Source: an uncultured Clostridia bacterium
GTDB taxonomy: Bacteria > Bacillota > Clostridia > Oscillospirales > Ruminococcaceae
Assembly (NCBI GenBank): GCA_947588775.1
Contig: CANPZQ010000002.1
Span: 1-33,444 of the forward strand
DNA length: 33,444 bases
Direction of reading: 5' to 3'
Shown piece by piece: positions 7,551 to 16,288 of this stretch. Below the pieces are notes generated by a model that was not told the origin of the DNA, did no database searches, and saw nothing but the letters and a program-made list of their open reading frames with translations. Position 1 is the first letter of the stretch. Each line of letters begins with the position of its first letter. The translations under genes were made by a program, and so were the position numbers.

Positions 7551-8300
7551 ATGAATTATCAGGACATAAACGCCGAAACAATCGACCGCTGGATTGACGA
7601 GGGCTGGGAATGGGGAGTTCCGGTCGCTCACGAAGTCTGCGAGGACGCGCGGCGCGGAAAATGGGACGTTTTGCTCACGCCGACAAAGTCGGTTCCCCAC
7701 AAATGGTTCGGCGAATTAAAGGGAAAGAAGCTTTTGGGGCTTGCCTCGGGCGGAGGCCAGCAGATTCCGATTTTTTCGATTTTAGGAGCCGACTGCACCG
7801 TTCTCGACTACTCCCCGAAGCAGCTTGAAGCGGAAAAGACGGTTTCTGAGCGCGAGGGCTACAACGTGAAAATTGTCCGCGCCGACATGACGAAGCCCCT
7901 GCCCTTTTCGGACGGCGAGTTTGACATAATCTTTCACCCGGTTTCAAACTGCTACGTCGAGGAGGTAAAGCCGATTTTCAGGGAATGCTTTCGGGTGCTG
8001 AAAAGCGGCGGAGTGCTCCTTTCGGGGCTCGACAACGGCGTGAATTTTCTCGTCAACGGCGACGAATCGAGGATTGTGAACACGCTCCCGTTTAACCCGC
8101 TTAAAAATCCCGAGCAGATGAAGTCGCTGTCGGACGACGACTGCGGCGTTCAGTTTTCGCACACGCTTGAGGAGCAAATCGGCGGGCAGCTCGAGGCGGG
8201 ATTTATTCTCACCGACATCTACGAGGACACTAACGGCTATGGGTACCTTCACGAGCACAATATCCCCTGCTTTTTAGCGACAAGAGCCGTAAAGCCCTGA
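7551..8300 (+). CDS. Class I SAM-dependent methyltransferase, substrate unknown
   Basis: The 249-residue protein has a Rossmann methyltransferase core: motif I as LLGLASGGGQQ (about residues 63-73), an acidic second strand CTVLDYSP, motif III VRADMTKPLPFSDGEFDII, and the post-core VLKSGGVLL. The N-terminus (about 60 residues, with WEWGVP and WFGELKG) is characteristic of a set of small Firmicutes methyltransferases annotated only by fold. GGAGGG lies 6 bases before the ATG. Transcription is from the promoter shared back-to-back with rsmA. The fold is sure, the substrate is not. Confidence 0.85.
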   Translation: MNYQDINAETIDRWIDEGWEWGVPVAHEVCEDARRGKWDVLLTPTKSVPHKWFGELKGKKLLGLASGGGQQIPIFSILGADCTVLDYSPKQLEAEKTVSEREGYNVKIVRADMTKPLPFSDGEFDIIFHPVSNCYVEEVKPIFRECFRVLKSGGVLLSGLDNGVNFLVNGDESRIVNTLPFNPLKNPEQMKSLSDDDCGVQFSHTLEEQIGGQLEAGFILTDIYEDTNGYGYLHEHNIPCFLATRAVKP

Positions 8301-8311
8301 ATTTCGCATAA

Positions 8312-8357
8312 ACCGCCCGTCGGCGCAGATAATAGCACCGAAGGGCGGTGAATTTTT
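8312..8357 (+). terminator. Hairpin with T-tract after the methyltransferase gene, overlapping the next gene's ribosome-binding site
   Basis: Arms 8312-8326 and 8335-8349 pair at 13 of 15 positions around an 8-base loop and are followed by GAATTTTT. It looks like an intrinsic terminator just after the methyltransferase stop. Its 3' arm contains GGGCGGTG, the only ribosome-binding-like sequence before the ATG at 8358. Confidence 0.5.
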
Positions 8358-8522
8358 ATGCCGGATAAACAAAAGCTTGCGCGGCTTCAAAAGGCGACCG
8401 CCGCCGAAGCGGCAAAGTACCTTGACCCGAAGGAGCTTCGGGACTTTCTCGAGGAGCGGCACCCGCTTTTTCCCGAAAATGCGGAAAAAAGGAGCTCTTC
8501 CGACTACGAAGGGCCGATATAA
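8358..8522 (+). CDS. Small hypothetical protein (54 residues)
   Basis: The reading frame ATG 8358 to TAA 8520 encodes a charged 54-residue protein beginning MPDKQKLARLQKATAAEAAK, with a predicted helical middle (YLDPKELRDFLEERHP) and a polar tail. Codon use with C/G in third positions matches the neighbours. The ribosome-binding site is weak and lies in the 3' arm of the hairpin before it. A strong terminator follows. I recognise no family. Confidence 0.55.
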   Translation: MPDKQKLARLQKATAAEAAKYLDPKELRDFLEERHPLFPENAEKRSSSDYEGPI

Positions 8523-8531
8523 ACGCCATGA

Positions 8532-8562
8532 AAAAAGCCCCCGGGGTATCCGGAGGCTTTTT
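8532..8562. terminator. Bidirectional intrinsic terminator, end of tsf
   Basis: Arms 8532-8544 and 8550-8562 form a 13-bp stem with one mismatch (AAAAAGCC..CCGG / CCGGaGGCTTTTT). It has a T run on both strands, so it can end rpsB-tsf from the right and the small gene from the left. Confidence 0.85.
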
Positions 8563-8589
8563 CCGAAAGCTAAAAAGGAGAACGGAAAA

Positions 8590-9501
8590 TTACTTAATCA
8601 TCGAGGCAACCTCGTCGGCGAAGTTGTCCTCGCGCTTCGCGATGCCCTCGCCGCGCTCGTAGCGGACGTACTCGGCAACCTTAATCGAGCCGCCGAGCTC
8701 CTTCGCGCACTTGTCGACATACTTGCCGACGGTGAGGTCGCCGTCCTTGATGAATTCCTGGTCGACTAGGCAGTTTTCGCTGTAGTACTTGCCGATTTTG
8801 CCGTCGACAATCTTCGCGAGAACCTGCTCGGGCTTGTTCTTCATCTTCGGGTCCTCGGCCATCTGCGCGAGCATAATCTTCTTCTCGCCCTCTAATACGT
8901 CGGCGGGAACATGCTCTCTGTCGAGGTAGGAAGCGTTCATCGACGCGACCTGAAGCGCGACGTCCTTGCCGCAGACAAGTGCCTTGTCGCCGAGGTCGGT
9001 ATCGAGCTTTACGAGAACGCCGATTCTGCCGCCGCCGTGTACATAGGAAACAAGGGTTCCCTCGAGGCGGGCAAATCTGCGAATCTGAATGTTCTCGCGA
9101 ATCTTAAGGAACAGCTCCTGGAGCTCCTCCTCGACGGTTCTCTCGGAACCTACGGCCTTGGCGGCCTTTAAAGCGTCAACGTCGGCGGGATTCGCGGCGA
9201 TAACGGTCTTGACGACGGTGTTGACAAAGTTCTTGAAGTCGTCGGTGTTGGCAACGAAGTCGGTTTCGGAGTTTACCTCTACGATTGCGCCTACATTGCC
9301 CTCTACGGCGGCGATAACAAGGCCCTCGGCGGCAACTCTGCCGGCCTTCTTGGCCTGAGTTGCGAGGCCCTTCTCGCGGAGTATGATTATAGCCTTCTCG
9401 AAGTCGCCTTCGGCCTCGACAAGTGCCTTTTTGCAGTCCATCATTCCGACGCCCGTTCTCTCTCTGAGGGCGGAAACGTCCTTGGCGGTAATATTTGCCA
9501 T
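8590..9501 (-). CDS. tsf: Translation elongation factor Ts
   Basis: EF-Ts exchanges GDP for GTP on EF-Tu. The 303 residues begin with the UBA-like domain (VSALRERTGVGMMDCKKAL, with the conserved TGVGMMDCK) and continue with the two core repeats (IVEVNSETDFVA, which carries the conserved TDFV, and VALQVASMNASYL). AGGAGG precedes the ATG. It follows rpsB in the usual order with a 93-base gap that holds an inverted repeat. Confidence 0.97.
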   Translation of the reverse strand: MANITAKDVSALRERTGVGMMDCKKALVEAEGDFEKAIIILREKGLATQAKKAGRVAAEGLVIAAVEGNVGAIVEVNSETDFVANTDDFKNFVNTVVKTVIAANPADVDALKAAKAVGSERTVEEELQELFLKIRENIQIRRFARLEGTLVSYVHGGGRIGVLVKLDTDLGDKALVCGKDVALQVASMNASYLDREHVPADVLEGEKKIMLAQMAEDPKMKNKPEQVLAKIVDGKIGKYYSENCLVDQEFIKDGDLTVGKYVDKCAKELGGSIKVAEYVRYERGEGIAKREDNFADEVASMIK

Positions 9502-9538
9502 ATTTTATCCTCCTAAATCATGCGGAAGCTCCCGAAAG

Positions 9539-9591
9539 CCGGATTTTCAGCTCACGGGTCCGCGTTTAATATATCCTTGTATAAAATCCGG
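9539..9591 (-). other. Inverted repeat in the rpsB-tsf gap
   Basis: A perfect 9-bp inverted repeat (CCGGATTTT / AAAATCCGG) with a 35-base loop begins 4 bases after the rpsB stop. There is no clean T-tract, so it is not a standard terminator; a partial attenuator or an RNA-processing site would fit the different S2 and EF-Ts demand. Confidence 0.4.
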
Positions 9592-9594
9592 AAA

Positions 9595-10326
9595 TTATTC
9601 CTCTTCGGAAACGGTCGGGGCTTCCTCGCCTTCGGCGGCGGTTTCGCCCTGACGGCCCTCGATTACGGCGTCGGCGATTGCGCCCGAAATGAGCTTGATG
9701 GCGCGGATAGCGTCGTCGTTGCCGGGGATAACGTAGTCGACCTCATCGGGGTCGCAGTTTGTATCGACAATCGCGACAACGGGAATGCCGAGCTTTCTCG
9801 CCTCGGAAACGGCAATCTTCTCCCTCTTGGGGTCGACGATAAAGAGAGCCGACGGGAGCTTCTGCATGTTCTTGATGCCGCCGAGGTACTTTTCGAGCTT
9901 CTCGATCTCAAGCTGGAGCTTTACGACTTCCTTCTTGGGAAGAAGGTTGAAGGTGCCGTCGGTTTCCATCTTGTGAAGCTGCTCAAGCCTCTTGATTCTG
10001 GTCTGAATGGTCTTGAAGTTGGTCATCATTCCGCCGAGCCAGCGGGCGTTTACATAGTGAGCGTTCGCGCGAAGGGCTTCCTCGCGGATAGAGTCGCTCG
10101 CCTGCTTCTTGGTGCCTACAAAGATAATCTCGCCGCCCTCCGCGGAAAGGTCGCGGACGAACATATAAGCCTCTTCGAGCTTACGAACGGTCTTTTGCAG
10201 GTCGATGATGTAGATTCCGTTTCTTTCGGTGAAGATGTACGGAGCCATCTTCGGGTTCCATCTTCTCGAGGGGTGGCCGAAATGGACGCCCGCTTCAAGA
10301 AGCTGCTTCATTGATACTACTGCCAT
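9595..10326 (-). CDS. rpsB: 30S ribosomal protein S2
   Basis: S2 (243 residues) binds late to the 30S head-body junction. Signatures visible are [19 protein letters not shown] at the N-terminus, FVGTKKQA and [14 protein letters not shown] in the middle, and [15 protein letters not shown] toward the C-terminus, followed by a family-typical acidic tail. CAGGAGG precedes the ATG. It leads the rpsB-tsf transcript behind a long leader. Confidence 0.97.
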   Translation of the reverse strand: MAVVSMKQLLEAGVHFGHPSRRWNPKMAPYIFTERNGIYIIDLQKTVRKLEEAYMFVRDLSAEGGEIIFVGTKKQASDSIREEALRANAHYVNARWLGGMMTNFKTIQTRIKRLEQLHKMETDGTFNLLPKKEVVKLQLEIEKLEKYLGGIKNMQKLPSALFIVDPKREKIAVSEARKLGIPVVAIVDTNCDPDEVDYVIPGNDDAIRAIKLISGAIADAVIEGRQGETAAEGEEAPTVSEEE

Positions 10327-10503
10327 GGTAGTAACCTCCTGTTTGGTTTAAAATTTTTTAACCCTCCGCCGGCATGGCTGAAAAGCAAAAACCGGAAATT
10401 ATTGCAACATGCTTAAAAGGTACGGCTTTTAGGCTTCTCCCTGCGTATCAACCCGAGGATTTTCGGGCACCTCCGCAGACAGCCGGCGTGCGAATTACAA
10501 GCA
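10327..10503 (-). promoter_or_regulatory. Long rpsB 5' leader
   Basis: About 170 bases separate the predicted start of transcription from the rpsB ATG, much longer than other leaders here (20-40 bases). It contains a hairpin with arms at 10411-10419 and 10426-10434 (8 of 9 pairs). The length suggests S2-dependent autoregulation, which is common for rpsB, but I cannot match a known leader motif by eye. Confidence 0.35.
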
Positions 10504-10532
10504 ATTGTAGCACAGTTTTTTGAAAAATGCAA
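10504..10532 (-). promoter_or_regulatory. Sigma-A promoter of rpsB-tsf
   Basis: TTGCAT (10532-10527), 17 bases, TACAAT (10509-10504) on the minus strand. The -35 box begins 7 bases after the ylmC stop codon. Confidence 0.75.
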
Positions 10533-10539
10533 GGGGTTT

Positions 10540-10845
10540 TCAGAAATTTTTTGAATTTATCGGGTCATTGCCGGGCTTTTCGGGCTTTTTGTCGGGCGAG
10601 GGAAGGTATTCCGCCGCCGTGACGAGCACGGCGTCCTTGCCGATAAGACTTATATCCTCAAATCTGACCGCAAGGTCGCAGTCGCGCCCCAAAAGCCCGA
10701 AAAGCTTCGGTCTGCCGTATATAATCACCGTTTTTACGTCCGACGTTTCGGTATCGAACCTTATGTCGTCGGCGCGGCCCAAAATTTCCCCGGTCTTTGT
10801 GTCGACTATCTCCTTGCGCCTCAGCTCGCTCAGGCTGCACAGCAT
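10540..10845 (-). CDS. ylmC: YlmC/YmxH-family PRC-barrel protein
   Basis: This 101-residue protein has the PRC-barrel pattern of the YlmC/YmxH family: LRRKEIVDTKTGEILG, then DIRFD, then VKTVIIYGRPKLFGLLGRD and IRFEDI-like VRFEDISLIGKDAVLV. Family members are linked to sporulation in Bacillus and Clostridia, though the biochemical role is unclear. The C-terminal 20 residues are Pro/Lys-rich and probably disordered. The ATG directly follows a T-tract; its GAGGTGA ribosome-binding site lies at the base of a hairpin. Confidence 0.85.
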   Translation of the reverse strand: MLCSLSELRRKEIVDTKTGEILGRADDIRFDTETSDVKTVIIYGRPKLFGLLGRDCDLAVRFEDISLIGKDAVLVTAAEYLPSPDKKPEKPGNDPINSKNF

Positions 10846-10878
10846 AAAAAATCACCTCTGTCAAATATATGACAGAGG
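10846..10878 (-). terminator. Intrinsic terminator overlapping the ylmC ribosome-binding site
   Basis: A perfect 9-bp stem (CCTCTGTCA / TGACAGAGG) with a 6-base loop is followed on the minus strand by TGA and six T. It would end the transcript of the upstream cysteine-rich gene 12 bases after its stop. The 3' arm contains the GAGG of the ylmC ribosome-binding site. Confidence 0.75.
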
Positions 10879-10889
10879 CGGACGAAATA

Positions 10890-11672
10890 TTAGCCGTTTG
10901 TCTGCGAACAGCCGCAGCCGCCCGAGGCTTCCTCAAGGCCCTTGGGGAAGAACTCGCTTGTCGGGAAGCTTATCTTGTCGAAAAGCTCGCAGGGGCTTTC
11001 GGTCGCCGAGGTGCATTCCTTAGAGGGAACCTCGTAGTCGAACGCCGGAAGCATAACCGGGACGCTTCTTGAAAGCGAAACGACCGAGAACATTCCGAGG
11101 GTAACGCATATCATTTTTCTTGCGGGAACGGTGACGGCCGTTTCGCAGGTCGCGTCGGTGCATGCGCTGTAAGCCGGGATAGTCGCGAGGCGGAGCCCCA
11201 AAACTATCGGGTCGGCGACGGCGACCGTCGCGCGCGGCGGGTTGTTGTAGCAGCAGCCGTTTTGAGAAACAGCTCCGTTTACGTCGGAGCTGAAGAGCTT
11301 TGTGCCGCCCTCGCTGCCGTAGAGAATGACTTTTTTCGTAAATGCCGCCGTGCCGTTTACAAGGCTTGTCGCAGCGTTCGGCTGGGTCGACGTCGAAAGC
11401 TCTACCCCGATATTGAAGGTATAAGTAATGTCGACCGAATAGAAGCCCTTATTGAACTGTATAGGCTCTATCGAAAAGTACGCGCTTGTCACCTCGACGC
11501 AGCGCGCCTTGGCGTATACGGCGTCGTTCACGAGAGCCGCCGAGGCGGCGTCGGAAAATACGACTTCCAAATCCTCGAGGCAGTCGCGGTCCGAGCAGCT
11601 GTCAAATACCCGCTCTGCCTGAACCGTTACGGCTTCCTTGAAGCCGTATGGGTTATTAGCAAATTCTGCCAT
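10890..11672 (-). CDS. Cysteine-rich conserved hypothetical protein, possibly spore-surface associated
   Basis: The 260-residue protein has 12 cysteines, several paired: CSDRDC (26-31), GCCYNN, CTDATC, CTSATESPC and the C-terminal GGCGCSQ. There is no signal peptide and no transmembrane stretch. The middle is rich in beta-forming residues (FYSVDITYTFNIGV). The N-terminal pattern NPYGFKEAV..RVFDSCSDRDCLEDL resembles clostridial proteins of unknown function. GGAGG precedes the ATG at good spacing. The adjacent ylmC gene is sporulation-linked, and a cysteine-rich soluble protein without export signal would fit a spore coat component; that role is inference. Confidence 0.7.
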   Translation of the reverse strand: MAEFANNPYGFKEAVTVQAERVFDSCSDRDCLEDLEVVFSDAASAALVNDAVYAKARCVEVTSAYFSIEPIQFNKGFYSVDITYTFNIGVELSTSTQPNAATSLVNGTAAFTKKVILYGSEGGTKLFSSDVNGAVSQNGCCYNNPPRATVAVADPIVLGLRLATIPAYSACTDATCETAVTVPARKMICVTLGMFSVVSLSRSVPVMLPAFDYEVPSKECTSATESPCELFDKISFPTSEFFPKGLEEASGGCGCSQTNG

Positions 11673-11756
11673 ATGAATCCTCCTGTATTAAGTATTAAAG
11701 TGCTATGACTTCGTTACATAATATTCGGAGGGTTGCGGTTTAGTTACCGAAGATTC

Positions 11757-11870
11757 GGGGGTTAGGAGGTGGAGGCGCGTAGGGCGGAGCGGGGAGGTAG
11801 CGGGGAGGAGGGAGGGGCGGGCGGGTGGGCGCAGCCAAAGGAGCTCCGCCCTTCGCGCCGGGCGGCTTCG
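11757..11870 (-). other. Strand-asymmetric C-rich (minus) / G-rich (plus) tract after polC
   Basis: The gap between the polC stop and the next gene holds no reading frame of its own. On the minus strand it begins with a hairpin (CCGCCC / GGGCGG) and continues as about 75 bases very rich in C and poor in G and A, with many CCC runs. A Rho-loading (rut) region ending the polC transcript is the simplest reading; the plus strand has many GGG runs and could form quadruplexes. Confidence 0.4.
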
Positions 11871-11880
11871 CGCGAAATTT

Positions 11881-14800
11881 TCAGAAGAGCGTCATCTGCG
11901 CGGTGGCGGGCATATCCCCGAACGCGCCGAGCTCGGTGAGCTGGTCGATTACGGAGTTGCTGACTCCCGCCGCGAGGGCGAACTCCTCAATCGAGATGAA
12001 ATCGTCCTTCTGCGACGCGGCATAGAGGGCCTTCGCGGCCTTTTCGCCTACGCCCGCAAGGGCTATGAACGGGAGCCTGAGCTTTCCGTCCTCTATTTTA
12101 TAAACGGTCGCGTGGGATTTGTGAATATCCACCGGCAGGAACTCATATCCGCGGCAAAGCATCTCGTTTATAATAAGCAGAGTTTCCATAACGCCTGTGT
12201 CCTTGGCGGTGCGTTCCTTGCCCTTTTGCTGATATTCCTCGATTTTGTACTTTGTCGCGAGCTTTCCGCGAATCGCACTTTCCGCGTCGAAGTCCTCGCC
12301 GCGTACCGTGAAGATTGCGGCGTAAAATTCGAGCGGATGGTAAACCTTGAACCATGCGAGCCTTATCGCGGCGGTGACGTAGGCCGCGGCATGCGCCTTC
12401 GGGAACATGTACTTAATCTTCATGCAGCTGTCGATGTACCACTCCGGAACGCCGTGGTCGCGCATTGTCTGCTTCATCTCGTCGGTGAGCTTGTCGGGGG
12501 CCTTCCCCTTTCGGACTATCTCCATTATATGGAACGAAAGGCTCTGGTCGACCCCGTGATATATGAGATATGTCATAATCGAGTCGCGCGTTCCGATAAC
12601 CTCTTTAATGGTGCAGGTGCCGTTTCGGATAAGCTCCTGAGCGTTGCCCGCCCATACGTCGGTGCCGTGGGAAAGCCCGGAAATCTGAAGCAAATCCGCA
12701 AAAGTCCTCGGCTTTGTTTCCCTGAGCATGTCGCGGGTGTTCGGGGTACCCATCTCGGGTATCGCGAGGGTTCCGTTCGACCACCCGAGCTCCTCCTCGG
12801 TAACGCCGAGGGCCTCCGGCGACGTAAACAGCGAATAAACCTTCTGGTCGCTCATCGGTGTGTCGGTGATTTTAAGCCCCGTCATGTCCTCGAGGTATTT
12901 ATATATCGTCGGGACGTCGTGGCCGAGCTCGTCGAGCTTTAAGATGGTATCGTGAAGCGAGTTGAAGTCAAAGTGGGTGGTAATAACGTCGGAATCCGTC
13001 TTTTCGGCGGGGTGCTGAACCGGCGTGAAGTCGTATACCTCATAGTCCGAGGGAATAACTACCATTCCGCCCGGGTGCTGGCCGGTCGTGCGCTTGATTC
13101 CGGTACAGCCCTTTGTCAGGCGGGAAATTTCGGCGTTGCTGACGGTTTTTCCGCGCTCCTCAAGATATTTCATGACGTAGCCGTAGGCGGTCTTGTCGGC
13201 GACGGTGGAGATTGTCCCAGCCTTGAAAACGTTTTCCGCGCCGAAGAGAACCTCGGTGAACTTGTGCGCCGACGACTGGTAGTCGCCCGAGAAGTTGAGG
13301 TCAATATCCGGCGACTTGTCGCCCTCGAATCCCAAAAACGTTTCAAACGGAATGTCGTGGCCGTCGCGCTTCATTTCCGCACCGCACTTCGGACATTTTT
13401 TCGGCGGAAGGTCGAAGCCCGAGCCGTATTCGCCCTTGGTGAAGAACTCGCTCTCATGGCATTCGGGGCATACATAGTGCGGCACAAGCGGGTTTACCTC
13501 GGAAATTCCGCACATCGACGCGACAAAGCTCGAACCTACCGACCCACGCGAGCCGACCTGATAGCCGTGCTCGACGGAATCGGCGACAAGACGCTTCGCG
13601 ATAACGTACAAAACGGCGAAGCCGTGCTTTATAATGGAGCTAAGCTCGCGGTCGAGCCTGTCGTAAACGATTTCGGGGAGCGGGTCGCCGTAGATTTCCT
13701 TCGCCCTTCTCCAACAAATTTCGGTAAGCTCGTCGTCCGCGCCGTCGATATGCGGCGTGAACGTTCCCTTCGGAAACGCCCGAAGCTCGGGGTCGGTCAT
13801 GTCGGCAATCAGGTTTGAATTCGTGACGACGACCTCATACGCCTTCTCCTCGCCGAGATATGCAAATTCCTTAAGCATTTCGTCGGTTGTTTTAAGATAA
13901 AGCGGAGCCTGCGTGTCGGAATCGGTGTACATTACCGAAGTCAGAATGCTGCGGAAAATCCCGTCGCGCTCGTTGAGAAAATGAACGTCGCCCGTCGCGA
14001 CAACCGGGATATTGAGCTCCTCGCCGAGCTTTACAATCGTTCGGTTGAAGTCCCGAAGCTGCTCCTCCGACGCGACGCTTCCGTTTCGGAGCATGAACAT
14101 GTTGTTTCCGATTGGCTGGATTTCGAGGTAGTCGTAGAAGCGGGCGATTTCCAGAAGCTCGTTCCACGGTTTCCCCTGAAAAACGGCGCGGAAAAGCTCC
14201 CCCGCCTCGCACGCCGAGCCGACGATAAGCCCCTCGCGGTGCTTTATAAGCTCGGATTTCGGGATTCGCGGATATTTGTAATAATACTTTAAATTCGAGT
14301 AGGAAACAAGCTTGTAGAGGTTCTTCAGCCCGACCTTATCCTTAGCGATAATAATCTGGTGGAAGGTCGGCAGGTGGTTTATATCGGTGTTCGCCAAAAG
14401 CGCGTTGAGGTTTCCGACGTTCGCGCTCTCGTCGCGCTCCAAAAGGCGGCGTGAAAGCACTATGAATATATTCGCGTTCATCTCCGCGTCGTCGCAGGCT
14501 CGGTGGTGGTTGAATTCGCCGAGGTTCAGGGCCTTCGCGACGGCGTCGAGAGTGTGCTTCGAGTTCTGCGGGAGCATCGACCGCGCGAAAGGCACTGTGT
14601 CGATATATGTAAAGTCAAACTCCTTGCCGCACCTCTCGGCGGCGGCGCGGATAAACGATGTGTCAAAGGAGGCGTTGTGCGCGATGAGAACAGGGTTTTC
14701 GCCGCAGAATTCCTTGAATTTGTCGATGGCTTCCGGCTCCTTGGGCGCGCCCCTTACCATGTCGTCGCGGATTCCGGTGAGCTCGATTATCCTCCCCGGA

Positions 14801-16278
14801 ATCGGCCGCTCGGGGTCGACGAAGATATTCATCTTATCGACAGCTGACAAGTCTTTTACCTTTACAGCACCGATTTCGATTATTTTTTCATTTGTTGCGG
14901 AAAGCCCTGTTGTTTCAAGGTCGAAAACGACAAACTCCCCCGTCAGCGGTCGGGAATCATGCCCGACAACGACGACGTTTTCATCGTTTACCTGATACGC
15001 CTCGATTCCGTAGACGATTTTGAACTCGCCGCCCTCCTTGCGGATTTTGTCGACCTCGTACATCGCGTCCGGGAAGCTCTGGACGACGCCGTGATCGGTA
15101 ACGGCGATGGCGGGCATTCCCCATTCGTAGGCGCGGCGCACTATGTCGGCGACGGGGGAAATTCCGTCCATCATCGACATATTGGTGTGGCAGTGGAGCT
15201 CGACGCGCTTTGCCTTGGCTTCGTCCTTTTTCTTAATGCGGTGAACTATGCTTATGTCGCGGGGCTTTATGTTTACCTCGTTGTCAAAGGAATCAAAGGT
15301 CGCGTCGCCGTTAATCGCGAGGGTGATGTTTTCCTTGAGATTGCCCAAAAGTGCCTGCCCGCGGGCGGTCATCTCTATAATTTTAACGATAATCGAGCCG
15401 TTGTAGTCGGTGACGGAAAGGGTGATTATAAGCCGCTTGCCGTCGCGGGTTTCCTTGCTTTCTATCCCGAAAACGTCGCCGACGATAAACACGCTGCCGC
15501 TTTTTTCGGTGATGCCCGAGATGTCCGCGGGCGAGCCCTCGGGGTGGATTTCCCTGCCCATAATCGCGGTCGCGCACGGCTCCAAATCTATGCCCACGAC
15601 GGAGGTGTTATAGTTGAAAACCTCGTAGGGTTCCTCGTTTCGGCGGGAGTTATAGGAGCGGTATCCGCCGCCCGAATAGCCTCCGCCGGAATATCCCCCG
15701 CCCCCGCTTGATGACGGCGGCGCGCTTTCGCGCTGGGGAGCGGGCGGCGGTGGCGGCGGCGTCAGCTTTTCAAGAAGCTCGTCCTGAAGCTTTTCGCGCT
15801 CGCCGGCGTCGAGGGAGCGGTTTCCGGTAAACGAAACAGTTAAACTGCGGCCGAAGCGGCTGTTTATGAGCTTTGAAAGCTGCTCGTCCGCGCCGGAGCT
15901 CTTTAAAATGGCCTCGCCGCCGTTTTTGAGGTCGATAATCAAGGAATCGCCCTCAAAGGTGAAGCCCGCGTTGTCAAGAAAGCCGTTCACCGGAACGCGG
16001 TGCTTGAGCTCGGAAATTATGTCCGGCATCGCCTCCGCCGAAAGGAGCGCAGAGGGGTATTTCGGAATCACGAAAACTTCCTTTAAATTAAGATACCTCT
16101 TTAACACAGCGGCGAACGCGCGAAGGTCCTCAAAAGGCACGAGAGCCGAAAAATCGGCCTCGATTACAAGCATTGTCCTGTCGCGCGAAAACACCATTTT
16201 CCGGAACTCGCCCTCCCCGACGCTCGCAGGAAGCTCGGAGGCGTATGCCCCGAAGAAAACCGAAAGCTTTTTCTCCAT
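11881..16278 (-). CDS. polC: DNA polymerase III alpha subunit, PolC type
   Basis: This is the replicative polymerase with built-in 3'-5' exonuclease of low-GC Gram-positives. From the N-terminus (1465 residues): N-terminal domains; a Pro then Gly/Tyr-rich linker near residues 180-220; an OB fold; a PHP domain ([25 protein letters not shown]); a DEDDh exonuclease ([32 protein letters not shown]); more PHP; the palm with [11 protein letters not shown]; a zinc knuckle (CPEC..CPKC); and fingers/C-terminal helix-hairpin-helix ([13 protein letters not shown]). I choose the ATG at 16278 because GAGGA lies 7 bases upstream and overlaps the ispG stop; a TTG 24 bases earlier lies inside ispG. Confidence 0.96.
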   Translation of the reverse strand: MEKKLSVFFGAYASELPASVGEGEFRKMVFSRDRTMLVIEADFSALVPFEDLRAFAAVLKRYLNLKEVFVIPKYPSALLSAEAMPDIISELKHRVPVNGFLDNAGFTFEGDSLIIDLKNGGEAILKSSGADEQLSKLINSRFGRSLTVSFTGNRSLDAGEREKLQDELLEKLTPPPPPPAPQRESAPPSSSGGGGYSGGGYSGGGYRSYNSRRNEEPYEVFNYNTSVVGIDLEPCATAIMGREIHPEGSPADISGITEKSGSVFIVGDVFGIESKETRDGKRLIITLSVTDYNGSIIVKIIEMTARGQALLGNLKENITLAINGDATFDSFDNEVNIKPRDISIVHRIKKKDEAKAKRVELHCHTNMSMMDGISPVADIVRRAYEWGMPAIAVTDHGVVQSFPDAMYEVDKIRKEGGEFKIVYGIEAYQVNDENVVVVGHDSRPLTGEFVVFDLETTGLSATNEKIIEIGAVKVKDLSAVDKMNIFVDPERPIPGRIIELTGIRDDMVRGAPKEPEAIDKFKEFCGENPVLIAHNASFDTSFIRAAAERCGKEFDFTYIDTVPFARSMLPQNSKHTLDAVAKALNLGEFNHHRACDDAEMNANIFIVLSRRLLERDESANVGNLNALLANTDINHLPTFHQIIIAKDKVGLKNLYKLVSYSNLKYYYKYPRIPKSELIKHREGLIVGSACEAGELFRAVFQGKPWNELLEIARFYDYLEIQPIGNNMFMLRNGSVASEEQLRDFNRTIVKLGEELNIPVVATGDVHFLNERDGIFRSILTSVMYTDSDTQAPLYLKTTDEMLKEFAYLGEEKAYEVVVTNSNLIADMTDPELRAFPKGTFTPHIDGADDELTEICWRRAKEIYGDPLPEIVYDRLDRELSSIIKHGFAVLYVIAKRLVADSVEHGYQVGSRGSVGSSFVASMCGISEVNPLVPHYVCPECHESEFFTKGEYGSGFDLPPKKCPKCGAEMKRDGHDIPFETFLGFEGDKSPDIDLNFSGDYQSSAHKFTEVLFGAENVFKAGTISTVADKTAYGYVMKYLEERGKTVSNAEISRLTKGCTGIKRTTGQHPGGMVVIPSDYEVYDFTPVQHPAEKTDSDVITTHFDFNSLHDTILKLDELGHDVPTIYKYLEDMTGLKITDTPMSDQKVYSLFTSPEALGVTEEELGWSNGTLAIPEMGTPNTRDMLRETKPRTFADLLQISGLSHGTDVWAGNAQELIRNGTCTIKEVIGTRDSIMTYLIYHGVDQSLSFHIMEIVRKGKAPDKLTDEMKQTMRDHGVPEWYIDSCMKIKYMFPKAHAAAYVTAAIRLAWFKVYHPLEFYAAIFTVRGEDFDAESAIRGKLATKYKIEEYQQKGKERTAKDTGVMETLLIINEMLCRGYEFLPVDIHKSHATVYKIEDGKLRLPFIALAGVGEKAAKALYAASQKDDFISIEEFALAAGVSNSVIDQLTELGAFGDMPATAQMTLF

Positions 16279-16288
16279 TTTCAAGTCC

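Noticed and set aside
9520-10314. A 264-codon open frame on the plus strand opposite rpsB
   Set aside because: It is the antisense of a firmly identified ribosomal protein gene with strongly biased codons; its translation shows no family and no ribosome-binding site.
12112-15711. Several plus-strand open frames of 200-290 codons opposite polC
   Set aside because: They lie entirely inside a clear PolC coding frame and arise from its GC-rich third positions; none shows motifs.
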